From Bacteroidales bacterium (GTDB lineage Bacteria > Bacteroidota > Bacteroidia > Bacteroidales > Tenuifilaceae): a stretch of 46,110 nt of DNA. Location: contig JACABB010000039.1 of the NCBI GenBank assembly GCA_013376985.1, positions 1 to 46,110 on the forward strand, in the 5' to 3' direction. The notes beneath the pieces are model-generated. The model ran no database searches, had not been told where the DNA came from, and saw only the letters and a program-made list of their open reading frames with translations. This document shows, one piece after another, positions 30,378 through 39,192 of this stretch; within the stretch, counting starts at the first letter, position 1; every line of letters begins with the position of its first letter. The translations under genes were made by a program, and so were the position numbers.

Positions 30378-32726
30378 ATGAAAGTATTACAAACACTGTT
30401 ATTTGCAGCATTGATTTTATTCTCTTTTCCAGAAAAACTACCAGCGAGTGATTTTCCAATTGTTAAATATACAATAAGTGGTTATGTAAAGGATGCCTCG
30501 AATGGAGAAGCACTGATTGGCTCAACTGTTTTAGTCAAAGAGGAAGGTAGGGGTACAGCAACCAATATTTATGGATTCTATTCAATAAGCCTTGCACCAG
30601 GTACATATACATTAGTATATTCATTTATTGGATATAATCCACAAGAACAAGTAGTTAGGTTGACGGAAAATCAGGTTGTAAATATTGAATTAAACCTTGA
30701 GTCAAAGATTCTTCAAGAAGTTGTTGTTCGTGGTGAGAAGCTTAACTCAAATATTGTAAAACCTGAGATGAGTGTCTCTAAACTTGAAATGAAGAGTATT
30801 CAGAGAATACCTGCTTTAATGGGCGAAGTAGATGTTATAAAGGCTATTCAGATGCTACCAGGTGTTCAGCCAACTGCGGAAGGTTCTTCGGGATTTAGTG
30901 TAAGGGGGGGCGGGATAGACCAGAATCTCATCTTACTTGATGAAGCCACAGTATACAATGCTTCACACCTCATGGGATTTTTCTCGGTTTTTAATAACGA
31001 TGCTATTCGTGATGTGAAATTATATAAAGGCGATATTCCAGCAAATTACGGGGGTAGGCTTTCGTCGGTACTCGATGTTCGTATGAAAGAAGGCAACAAT
31101 AAAAAACTTTCAGCAACAGGAGGAATAGGGCTTATCTCGAGTCGACTTACGCTTGAGGGGCCTATTGGTAGCGAAAAAACATCTTTCCTTATCTCAGGGA
31201 GAAGAACATATGCCGATCTATTTTTCCCCTTACTTACCGATACTAATGCAAAGAAAGCGGTTATGTATTTTTATGACCTGAATCTAAAAATAAACCATCA
31301 AATTAATAATAATAACCGTTTATACTTATCGGCCTATTTAGGAAGGGATCATTTTGGGCAAAAAGGTAGTTCTGATGTTGGCTTTGGAAACAGAACATTT
31401 ACCCTAAGATGGAATCACTTAATTTCTCCTCAGTTATTCTCCAATACTACTGCCATTATTTCAAAATACGATTATTCGTTAAAAATAAATCAAGGTAGTT
31501 CAAAGTATTTTTGGAAATCAAGTTTGCTGGATTATACTTTAAAGCTAGATTTCAACTACTTTTTAACGCCTGAAAACGAATTCAAATTTGGCGTTTCATC
31601 AACCTATCATGATATTAACCCTTGTAATGCATGGATTGAAGGCAATGATAGCACATTAACTGTTCCCTATCCCAAAAATTACGAACTCGAACACGTTGCA
31701 TATATTTCTAATCAACAAAAAATAGGGGATAATCTAACCTTAAAATATGGAGTACGTTTCACAGTATTTCAAAATATTGGAAAAACATACAGTTACAAGT
31801 TTGATCAGAATTATAATGTTATTGATACTATAAATTACGCAAGCGGTAAAATATTCCATACTTATCATGCTTTTGATCCCCGTTTAGGGATTATTTACAC
31901 TATTGATAGCAAATCGTCCGTAAAAGCTAGCTATTCGCACACAACCCAGTTTATGCAATTAGCATCAAACTCAAATGGAGGTATGCCACTCGATATTTGG
32001 TTTCCATCGACTCCAAATATCAAACCACAGAAAGCCGATCAGTATGCACTAGGGTATTTTAGGAACTTTTTTGATAATAATATCGAAACCTCTGTTGAAG
32101 CTTATTATAAAGACATGAATAATGTTATTGATTTCAAAGATCATGCTACGCTGATTATGAATCCAAGAATGGAGGGCGATGTAAGAACTGGTACAGCCAA
32201 AGCATATGGTATCGAATTCTCAGTTAAAAAAAACGAAGGCAAGTTAACAGGCTGGGTCAGCTATACCCTTTCAAAAGTAAAACGTAAAATACCTGAAATA
32301 AGTGATAAGGCATATCCAGCACCATACGATAAACCCAATAATATTAATATAATTTTAAGTTACGAGTTTACTAAACGACTTATGATATCGGCAAACTGGA
32401 TATATGCAACAGGTACACCGATGACTGCACCAGTAGGTACATTTGAATTTGGCAATACTGTAAACAAAATATATTCAAGCCGAAATGGTTATAGGATGAG
32501 GGATTATCATAGACTCGATTTGTCAGTTACGCTGAAAGGCTTGGAACGGCCAAATAGATTTTGGCATGGTGAATGGGTTTTTTCAATTTATAATGCTTAT
32601 GGCAGGCATAATGATTGGATTATTAATTTCATCCAGGACAAGAATAATCCCCAAGTATTAAATGCTCAAAGAACATACCTTCCATTTGAGTTCTTTCCAA
32701 GTGTTACATATAATTTTAATTTTTAA
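30378..32726 (+). CDS. TonB-dependent receptor with carboxypeptidase-regulatory-like domain
   Basis: This 782-residue outer-membrane receptor has a signal peptide (about 1-24), a CarboxypepD_reg-like domain (about 30-118, YTISGYVKDASNGEALIGSTV ... GFYSISLAPGTYTLVYSFIGY), a plug domain (about 140-235, MLPGVQPTAEGSSGFSVRGG and LDEATVYNASHLMGFF) and a 22-stranded barrel ending SVTYNFNF, with the terminal Phe expected for BAM insertion. The plug is typical of the type paired with DUF4249 lipoproteins, and such a gene follows after 24 bp. The substrate is unknown; neither a SusD homologue nor glycan genes are adjacent, so it is not a classical polysaccharide locus. Confidence 0.92.
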   Translation: MKVLQTLLFAALILFSFPEKLPASDFPIVKYTISGYVKDASNGEALIGSTVLVKEEGRGTATNIYGFYSISLAPGTYTLVYSFIGYNPQEQVVRLTENQVVNIELNLESKILQEVVVRGEKLNSNIVKPEMSVSKLEMKSIQRIPALMGEVDVIKAIQMLPGVQPTAEGSSGFSVRGGGIDQNLILLDEATVYNASHLMGFFSVFNNDAIRDVKLYKGDIPANYGGRLSSVLDVRMKEGNNKKLSATGGIGLISSRLTLEGPIGSEKTSFLISGRRTYADLFFPLLTDTNAKKAVMYFYDLNLKINHQINNNNRLYLSAYLGRDHFGQKGSSDVGFGNRTFTLRWNHLISPQLFSNTTAIISKYDYSLKINQGSSKYFWKSSLLDYTLKLDFNYFLTPENEFKFGVSSTYHDINPCNAWIEGNDSTLTVPYPKNYELEHVAYISNQQKIGDNLTLKYGVRFTVFQNIGKTYSYKFDQNYNVIDTINYASGKIFHTYHAFDPRLGIIYTIDSKSSVKASYSHTTQFMQLASNSNGGMPLDIWFPSTPNIKPQKADQYALGYFRNFFDNNIETSVEAYYKDMNNVIDFKDHATLIMNPRMEGDVRTGTAKAYGIEFSVKKNEGKLTGWVSYTLSKVKRKIPEISDKAYPAPYDKPNNINIILSYEFTKRLMISANWIYATGTPMTAPVGTFEFGNTVNKIYSSRNGYRMRDYHRLDLSVTLKGLERPNRFWHGEWVFSIYNAYGRHNDWIINFIQDKNNPQVLNAQRTYLPFEFFPSVTYNFNF

Positions 32727-32750
32727 AAAATCTCAATAAATTTTTAACAC

Positions 32751-33623
32751 ATGAAACTACGTAGTAAATACTCAATAATTTATATTACAGTATGCATATT
32801 GGCATTATCTAGTTCATGCACTGAAAACATTAATATGCCTCTTAATAGCACATATACTAGGCTTGTAGTCGATGGGTCTATTACAACTGACACTACTAAG
32901 CATAAAGTAAGGCTAACCAAATCGGGCGATGCCCTATATAGAAATCCAATTCAAGTTATTTCTGATGCAATTGTAACAATTTCTGATGGTAGCAACGAAT
33001 TTATACTTCATGAAAATTCAGCAAATAAAGGGGTGTATGAAACAGATCCAACTGTTTACGGTGTACCTGGCAAAACCTACACATTGCATATATCGCATGT
33101 AGATATTAATGATGATGGCGTTTTTGAAGAATACTCAGCTCAATCGTACCTGAAAAAAGAAAGCCCCATTGATTCTATTAAAATAGTATATGATGATCGT
33201 AATCCAGATAGTTATGGTTGGGTTATTGACCTATATGCTAAGGAGATTGGTGGTGGTAGAAATTTTTACCTGATGAAAGCTTATAAAAATAATGTTTTGC
33301 TTACAGACAGCACCTCAGAATATAATAACAAGGGCGATAATACAGGTTTCAATGGCGGATATTATTATGGATTTCCTGTATATACTCTGCTAAAAAGCAA
33401 AGTCGAGGAAAGGGTTCAAAGAGGTGATACGATTACACTTGAAATGGATGGAATAACCGAGGAATATTTTAATTTCATATCGGATTATATCCTGGAATAC
33501 TATCCTAAGATGCCCATTTTTAGTGGACCTTCTGCAAATATCTCAACCAATATTGAACCTAAAAATAAAGCTGTTGGATTCTTTGCTGCATATTCAATTG
33601 CTAGGTGTTCAAAGGTGTATTAG
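32751..33623 (+). CDS. DUF4249 lipoprotein, partner of the TonB receptor
   Basis: A 290-residue lipoprotein (lipobox LSSSC, Cys23) with the DUF4249 pattern: RLVVDGSITTDTTKHKVRLTKSG near the start, VITVSDG-like strands and YEGVYETD-like motifs (here KGVYETDPTVYGVPGKTYTLHI). DUF4249 genes are regularly found next to this type of TonB receptor in Bacteroidota and presumably act as its surface-exposed partner. It is somewhat shorter than many members. The 24-bp spacing and shared orientation indicate an operon, closed by the hairpin at 33648-33684. Confidence 0.88.
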   Translation: MKLRSKYSIIYITVCILALSSSCTENINMPLNSTYTRLVVDGSITTDTTKHKVRLTKSGDALYRNPIQVISDAIVTISDGSNEFILHENSANKGVYETDPTVYGVPGKTYTLHISHVDINDDGVFEEYSAQSYLKKESPIDSIKIVYDDRNPDSYGWVIDLYAKEIGGGRNFYLMKAYKNNVLLTDSTSEYNNKGDNTGFNGGYYYGFPVYTLLKSKVEERVQRGDTITLEMDGITEEYFNFISDYILEYYPKMPIFSGPSANISTNIEPKNKAVGFFAAYSIARCSKVY

Positions 33624-33647
33624 TTAAGCAAAAATAGTAGATATAGG

Positions 33648-33684
33648 AAGAGGATGTTTCGAATTTTTGAGACATCCTCTTTTA
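33648..33684 (+). terminator. Hairpin terminator after the DUF4249 gene
   Basis: AAGAGGATGT (33648-33657) pairs with ACATCCTCTT (33672-33681) and T residues follow. It closes the TonB-DUF4249 operon. Confidence 0.82.
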
Positions 33685-33806
33685 CATAATACATTTTAAA
33701 ATAATTGCTACAAAATTCAAAACTCGATATGAATTAACCAATTACTAATTCTTTTATCTTTATCTAATAATTTGAATTAACCTTAAATAGTTTTTAAATT
33801 GCTTAA

Positions 33807-34268
33807 ATGGAAAAATTGATTACATGGGAAAAAGGCTTTTTTAGTAGAACATATAAGTTCTATTCAAATAGCATAGAGATAGGATTTCTTAAAATTGGTG
33901 CTTGGTCAAATAAAGCAAAAGGGACTATTAACTCTAAAGAGTATGATTTCATTACCAAGGGATTCTTTAAACAGGAAACATCGATAATTGATTCCAAGAC
34001 CACCTTAATTGTAGGTACAATCATCTATAATAAATGGAAATCGAAAGCTACTATCAAACTACCTGATGGTGTAGAATATAATTGGCAGTATACAAACTTT
34101 TGGCATACTAAATGGAGTTTGAATAAAGATCTTTATTTCATCAACTATAAGGGATCTGGTTTAAAAGGAGAGATTGTTTCATACATATCAGATGAATTAA
34201 TAATTATGACTGGATTATTCATTGCAAATTACTATACTCAAAAAAGGACAGCAGCTGCTACAACTTAA
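33807..34268 (+). CDS. Tubby/LURP-like small protein, unknown function
   Basis: A 153-residue soluble protein rich in beta-strands (TYKFYSNSIEIGFLKIGAWSNKAKGTIN, YDFITKGFFKQETSIID, SLNKDLYFINYKGSGLKGEI) and ending in a hydrophobic helix (LIIMTGLFIANYYTQKR). The strand pattern and final helix resemble the tubby C-terminal-like (LOR) fold, as seen in other unnamed Bacteroidota proteins, but I cannot confirm this by eye. No partner gene: the acyl-CoA operon starts 295 bp further on. Confidence 0.55.
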   Translation: MEKLITWEKGFFSRTYKFYSNSIEIGFLKIGAWSNKAKGTINSKEYDFITKGFFKQETSIIDSKTTLIVGTIIYNKWKSKATIKLPDGVEYNWQYTNFWHTKWSLNKDLYFINYKGSGLKGEIVSYISDELIIMTGLFIANYYTQKRTAAATT

Positions 34269-34563
34269 TTTTTATACCAAACTACTGGCAAGATAATGAA
34301 CATATATTAATGCTGGTTTGTTTGGTTAACTGCTAGAGTATATCGGCACAAGATGTGATTCTGAAACTAGAATCCAAAACAGATTTTTGTAGTTTTTAAA
34401 ATTAAGAGTGATAACTTTCTCTAGGCTTAAGTTGAATATTTTTTTACTTTTAACGATTAAAATGTTGATTTTTGCTTAAATATATTTGTTTTAAGTTCAT
34501 TTCATTACGTTTTAATAGATGTAGATATTTTTTTATTGTTAAATCTATCAACCATTTCCATAT
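34269..34563. other. Leader of the acyl-CoA operon
   Basis: A 295-bp AT-rich stretch without a gene. The only clear signal is the -7 box at 34481-34488; no palindromic operator stands out by eye. Confidence 0.4.
34481..34488 (+). promoter_or_regulatory. Exact -7 box TATATTTG of the acyl-CoA operon
   Basis: TATATTTG lies 76 bp before the enoyl-CoA hydratase start, leaving a leader of about 70 nt. TTG trinucleotides upstream are not at the usual 17-21 bp distance. Confidence 0.5.
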
Positions 34564-35334
34564 ATGAATTATTCTATTTTGAAATATCAGCACGAATCAG
34601 GAGTTGGAATTTTGACAATTTCAAGACCTGAAGCCCTTAACGCTTTAAATAGCCTGTTTTTTAAAGAATTTAATGACTTTCTGAATTCAATTCAAACCTC
34701 AGAAACTTTAAAGGTTCTCATAATTACGGGCGAAGGTAAGTCATTTGTTGCAGGTGCTGATATTGGCGAGATGCAAAAGATGAATGCAGATGAAGGTTTT
34801 AGTTTTTCAAAGACAGGACAAGAAGCATTCGGTAAACTTGTAAACCTTGATATTCCAGTTATTGCTGCCGTAAATGGGTTTGCATTAGGAGGTGGTTGCG
34901 AATTGGCTATGGCTTGTGATTTTAGGATTGCAAGTTTAAAAGCAAAGTTCGGTTTACCTGAAGTAAGCTTGGGATTGATTCCTGGTTATGGAGGCACCCA
35001 ACGACTCTCCAGATTAGTAGGTCTTGGGGATGCTCTCTACCTTGTTCTTACAGGTCAAATGATTGATTCATCTGAGGCTCTACGTATTGGGCTTGTTCAG
35101 AAAGTTGTTGAACCCGAAGTGCTGATTACAGAAGCAAAAAACATAGCGGCTAAAATTGCAGAGCAAAGTCCATGTGCCATAAAAACGGCAAAAAAAGCAA
35201 TTCGTAAAGGCTATAATGTCGAAATTGATAAAGGATTTGATTTGGAAGCAGAGCTATTTTCCAAAATGTTTGAAAACGATGGCTCTGAAGGGATGAAAGC
35301 ATTTCTCGAAAAAAGAAAACCAAACTGGAATTAG
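34564..35334 (+). CDS. Enoyl-CoA hydratase
   Basis: A 256-residue crotonase-fold hydratase with both catalytic glutamates: Glu113 (LGGGCELAMACDFRIAS) and Glu133 (FGLPEVSLGLIPGYGGTQRL). The CoA/oxyanion segments FVAGADIGEM (62-70) and VNGFALGGG (103-111) are present. It adds water across the double bond of crotonyl-CoA or longer enoyl-CoAs. It is the first gene of a five-gene operon and should supply 3-hydroxyacyl-CoA to the dehydrogenase encoded 28 bp downstream. Cytoplasmic. Confidence 0.92.
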   Translation: MNYSILKYQHESGVGILTISRPEALNALNSLFFKEFNDFLNSIQTSETLKVLIITGEGKSFVAGADIGEMQKMNADEGFSFSKTGQEAFGKLVNLDIPVIAAVNGFALGGGCELAMACDFRIASLKAKFGLPEVSLGLIPGYGGTQRLSRLVGLGDALYLVLTGQMIDSSEALRIGLVQKVVEPEVLITEAKNIAAKIAEQSPCAIKTAKKAIRKGYNVEIDKGFDLEAELFSKMFENDGSEGMKAFLEKRKPNWN

Positions 35335-35362
35335 TTTTATTAATTGTAAAAGCTTTATCATA

Positions 35363-36700
35363 ATGAACTACGAAGAGAAACTTCAAAACGTATCCGTTCT
35401 AGGAGCCGCTGGTAAAATGGGGTCAGGCATCCTTTTACTAACAGCAGTTGAAATGGCCGATTTACAGCTAAAACCAGAGAACAGAACTAAAAGTTTTATT
35501 TTAAATGCCATTGATGTTTCTCCAGTTGCTTTATCTGGACTTTATGGCTATTTAAAAACCCAAGTAAAAAAAAATGCTGAAAAAAAGGTTGTTCAGTTGC
35601 GCCAAGTTTATAAAGATAATCCTGATTTAATTGAGAACTCAGATATTATCGAACAGTACGTTGATGATGTGATGAAAGTTGTACTTTTTAGTACTCGTGT
35701 TGAGTCCACTTATGAATCAAACTTAATTTTTGAGGCTATTGTAGAGGATTCTGACATTAAGGTTAAAATCTTTTCTCAGATTTTAGAGAATAACAAAAAG
35801 AACCCTTGGTTTTTAACCAATACATCCTCCGTACCAATTTCAGAATTGGATTCAAGATCAGGATTAAAAGGAAATATCTTGGGATTTCATTTTTATAACC
35901 CTCCTGCTGTTCAAAAGCTTGTTGAGCTGATTACAACCAAGAATACCAATAAAGAGCTAATAGAATTCTCAAAAATCTATGCAAAAAACTTGAATAAGAA
36001 ATTAGTACCATCCAATGATTTTGCTGGGTTTATTGGTAATGGGCATTTTATGCGCGATTTGCTTTTTGGTATTAAAAAGGTTGAAGAATTAGCAAAGGAA
36101 ATGTCGTTTGTAGAAGCAGTTTACGCTGTTAATAGGGTAAGTCAAGATTTCCTCATTCGACCCATGGGTATCTTCCAGCTAATGGATTATGTGGGTGTTG
36201 ATGTTTGTCAGAAGATACTACAGGTTATGCAATTGCGATTAAAGGACGAAAATCTTCATAGTTCCTTAATTGATAAGTTAATTAATCAGGGTATTAAAGG
36301 CGGTCAAAACTCTGATGGTTCTCAAAAATCAGGTATTCTATTATATTCAAAAGGAAAACCTGTAGCCATTTATGATCCTAAGAAAAAGGATTACGATCAT
36401 ATTGAGACTTTTAGATCTTCAATAGATGTAAAACTTGGAAAACTTCCAACCTCTCATAAACCCTGGAAGGATGTTATTGCTAATAAGCAAAGGGATGAAT
36501 TCTTAAAAAGCTACTTTAAAGAGTTAGCATCGCTAAATACCTTTGGTTCAAACTTGGCAAAAGAATATCATATTAGTTCAAAAAATATTGGTTTAAATTT
36601 GGTAAAAGATGGCATTGCTGATAACGATGATAATTTTAATACAGTAATGCTTACAGGATTCTTCCATGCCTACGGTCCAATAAATAATTTTCTTGACTAA
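35363..36700 (+). CDS. 3-hydroxyacyl-CoA dehydrogenase, long form
   Basis: A 445-residue NAD-dependent dehydrogenase. The nucleotide motif is VLGAAGKMGSG (13-23); FLTNTSSVPISEL and GFHFYNPPAVQKLVELI contain the catalytic His and the paired Glu. It is longer than the usual 280-310-residue stand-alone enzyme, with an extra C-terminal region that shows lysine-rich segments (IKGGQNSDGSQKSGILLYSKGK). The first Rossmann motif is GxAGxMG rather than the standard GxGxMG, although the family shows this variant. It probably oxidises 3-hydroxyacyl-CoA to 3-ketoacyl-CoA for the following thiolase. Confidence 0.85.
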   Translation: MNYEEKLQNVSVLGAAGKMGSGILLLTAVEMADLQLKPENRTKSFILNAIDVSPVALSGLYGYLKTQVKKNAEKKVVQLRQVYKDNPDLIENSDIIEQYVDDVMKVVLFSTRVESTYESNLIFEAIVEDSDIKVKIFSQILENNKKNPWFLTNTSSVPISELDSRSGLKGNILGFHFYNPPAVQKLVELITTKNTNKELIEFSKIYAKNLNKKLVPSNDFAGFIGNGHFMRDLLFGIKKVEELAKEMSFVEAVYAVNRVSQDFLIRPMGIFQLMDYVGVDVCQKILQVMQLRLKDENLHSSLIDKLINQGIKGGQNSDGSQKSGILLYSKGKPVAIYDPKKKDYDHIETFRSSIDVKLGKLPTSHKPWKDVIANKQRDEFLKSYFKELASLNTFGSNLAKEYHISSKNIGLNLVKDGIADNDDNFNTVMLTGFFHAYGPINNFLD

Positions 36701-36730
36701 TAGACTCTCTAATTTGAAAAACTGATTATT

Positions 36731-37966
36731 ATGAAGCGAAAAATATATATGACCGCTGGTTACAATACCATCTCGTTAGGAACTGGACGTAAAGAGTTTA
36801 ATCCCAAAAAACCTCGACCCGGTATTGAACATTATATTAAAGAGGCAGGATTGGCTACTCTTAAATCTCTTGGAGGTGTTAAAAATGTTGATGAGGGCGT
36901 AATTGGTAATTTCATGGCCTGTCGTTTTGTTAAGCAAGCTCATCTTGGTGCATTTTTGCCAATTATCGATAATGGATTACGCTATAAACCCTCACTTAGA
37001 GTTGAAGGAGCATGTGCATCAGGAGGTTTAGCGTTGGTTTCTGGTATTAAATCTGTCCTTTCAGAATCAGCAGATGTTGTACTAGCCATGGGCGTTGAAG
37101 TTCAGAATACGGTTAAGGCTATCTATGGTGCCGATATTTTAGCGGGTGCAGGATGGTTTGCCGAGCGTAAAGAGGGACATGCCTATTTTTTCCCTGGGCA
37201 ATTCAGCAACCGTGCTGGTGCTTATTTCGAAAAGTTTGGTAGGGATAAAACGCGCAAGGCATTTGCCGTATGGTTTAAAAATGCAATTGAGAATGCTCGG
37301 TTATGCCCAACAGCTCAGGAGTACGAGAATAAAGTTGAAGATCTTATTGGTCTTGCCCTTACCGAACCAAACCCAAAAAGTTTTACCGAATTCCTAAATG
37401 TATTTGATTGCTCAAAGGTTTCCGATGGTGCTTCGGCAATTGCAATATGCTCAGAAGAGGGGCTTAAAAGAGCAGGTATCTCAAAATCAGATGCAGTTGA
37501 GGTAGTTGGATGGGCTCAGATTGTCGATAATATTACTGAAAAACCGAAGGATCTTACAAAACTAACAACAATCGAAGTTGCTGCCAAGAGAGCCTTGGAA
37601 TCTGCCAAAATTACCATAAACGACTTAGCAACTATTGAGGTTCATGATTGTTTTACTGTTGCAGGTATTCTGAGCGTTGAAGCGCTTGGATTGGCTAAAT
37701 ACGGAGAGGGTCCAGAATTTGTAATTAATGGAAATACCTCACGAAATGGTAAAATTCCAATTAACACAACTGGTGGGTTAATTGGTTGGGGTCATCCAAC
37801 TGGTGGTACAGGTGTTCATCAGGCTGTTACCATTTGGGAACAACTCACTTGTAAGGCAGGTGCAGCACAAATAGAAATTCCCAAAGAAAAACCATACGGA
37901 ATGACAATTAATATGGGTGGTGATGATAAAACGGTAGTTGCAATTATCTATAAAAGAGCAAGTTAA
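36731..37966 (+). CDS. SCP2-type thiolase
   Basis: A 411-residue thiolase of the SCP2/SCP-x-like branch. The nucleophile is in GACASGG (near residue 97); HDCF (near residue 306) supplies His and the second Cys, and GHPTGGTG (near 356) supplies the last His. The C-terminal Cys of conventional thiolases (CxGGG) is replaced by NMGGDD, as expected for SCP2-type enzymes that use the HDCF cysteine. It would cleave a 3-ketoacyl-CoA, plausibly acetoacetyl-CoA, into acetyl-CoA. Lies 30 bp after the dehydrogenase gene and 60 bp before the first acyl-CoA dehydrogenase gene. Confidence 0.86.
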   Translation: MKRKIYMTAGYNTISLGTGRKEFNPKKPRPGIEHYIKEAGLATLKSLGGVKNVDEGVIGNFMACRFVKQAHLGAFLPIIDNGLRYKPSLRVEGACASGGLALVSGIKSVLSESADVVLAMGVEVQNTVKAIYGADILAGAGWFAERKEGHAYFFPGQFSNRAGAYFEKFGRDKTRKAFAVWFKNAIENARLCPTAQEYENKVEDLIGLALTEPNPKSFTEFLNVFDCSKVSDGASAIAICSEEGLKRAGISKSDAVEVVGWAQIVDNITEKPKDLTKLTTIEVAAKRALESAKITINDLATIEVHDCFTVAGILSVEALGLAKYGEGPEFVINGNTSRNGKIPINTTGGLIGWGHPTGGTGVHQAVTIWEQLTCKAGAAQIEIPKEKPYGMTINMGGDDKTVVAIIYKRAS

Positions 37967-38026
37967 ATTTACATATCTTTCTGATAATCAATTAGTATTA
38001 TTTCAATAACACTAACATAAATCATT

Positions 38027-39169
38027 ATGAACTTTGATTATAGCGAAGAGCAATTGATGATAAAGAAGACTGCTCGTGATTATGCACAACGAGAGTTGTT
38101 TAAAGATGTTATTGAACGCGATACTAATGCAATTTATCCCGTACACCATATTAAAAACATAACCGAACTAGGTTTTTTTGGTATGCTAATTAGCCCTGAA
38201 TACGGTGGTGTTGGTCTTGACAATATTTCGTATGCTTTAGCTCTTGAGGAGATATCAAAGGTTGATTCTTCAGTTGCCGTTATAATGTCTGTTCATAATT
38301 CACTCACTGGGTACGGTATTGAAACTTTTGGTACTAAGGAACAGAAAGAGAAATATCTGCCCTTATTGGCTAGCGGTGAGAAGATTGGCGCTTTTCTGCT
38401 AAGTGAACCCGAAGCCGGATCAGACGCATCATTCCAAAAAACAACAGCAATTGATAAAGGAGATCATTATATTCTCAATGGTATAAAGAATTGGATTACA
38501 AGTGCAAATACAGGCGGCGTTTATTTAGTAATAGCCCAAACATGGCCCGATAAGTTGCATAAAGGAATTAATGCTTTTATTGTTGATCGTAATTCAGCGG
38601 GCATTACACTTGGCCCACACGAGGATAAGATGGGAATGCGTAGTTCCGATACCCACTCAGTAATGTTTACCGATGTTATTGTACCAAAGGAGAATAGAAT
38701 AGGAGAGGATTGTTTTGGTTTTAAACTTGCTATGAAACTTTTAGAAGGAGGGAGAATAGGAATCTCTGCTCAAGCATTAGGAATAGCCGGTGGTGCTTAT
38801 GAATTAGCATTAAAATACGCAAAAGAGAGGAAAACATTTGGAACTGAAATAATCAATCATCAGGCAGTTGCATTTAAACTTGCAGAAATGGCTGCTCAAA
38901 TTGAATCTGCTCGATTGCTTGTCCATAAAGCGGCATGGTTAAAGGATAACCACCAACCCTATGGAACGGCAAGCGCAATAGCAAAGCTTGTTGCAACTGA
39001 CGTGGCTATGAAAGTAACTACCGAAGCAGTTCAAATTCATGGTGGGTATGGCTATGTTAAGGATTATCACGTTGAACGGCTAATGCGTGAAGCCAAGTTA
39101 ACCCAGATTTATGAAGGTACATCCGAAATACAAAAACTAATTATATCAAGAGCAATTTCAAAAGAATAA
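38027..39169 (+). CDS. Acyl-CoA dehydrogenase, short-chain type
   Basis: A 380-residue flavin acyl-CoA dehydrogenase. LSEPEAGSDAS and WITSANTGG are FAD/substrate signatures; YEGTSEIQKLII near residue 366 contains the position of the catalytic Glu in short-chain acyl-CoA dehydrogenases, and GGYGYVKDYHVERLMREAK is the usual C-terminal arginine segment. It oxidises acyl-CoA to enoyl-CoA, passing electrons to an electron-transfer flavoprotein not encoded nearby. Fourth gene of the operon, 23 bp before a glutaryl-CoA dehydrogenase gene. Confidence 0.9.
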   Translation: MNFDYSEEQLMIKKTARDYAQRELFKDVIERDTNAIYPVHHIKNITELGFFGMLISPEYGGVGLDNISYALALEEISKVDSSVAVIMSVHNSLTGYGIETFGTKEQKEKYLPLLASGEKIGAFLLSEPEAGSDASFQKTTAIDKGDHYILNGIKNWITSANTGGVYLVIAQTWPDKLHKGINAFIVDRNSAGITLGPHEDKMGMRSSDTHSVMFTDVIVPKENRIGEDCFGFKLAMKLLEGGRIGISAQALGIAGGAYELALKYAKERKTFGTEIINHQAVAFKLAEMAAQIESARLLVHKAAWLKDNHQPYGTASAIAKLVATDVAMKVTTEAVQIHGGYGYVKDYHVERLMREAKLTQIYEGTSEIQKLIISRAISKE

Positions 39170-39192
39170 CCAGCTAATCAAAAACAGCAAAT

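Noticed and set aside
30378-33623. SusCD polysaccharide utilisation locus
   Set aside because: There is a TonB receptor, but the partner is DUF4249, no SusD and no glycoside hydrolases are adjacent.
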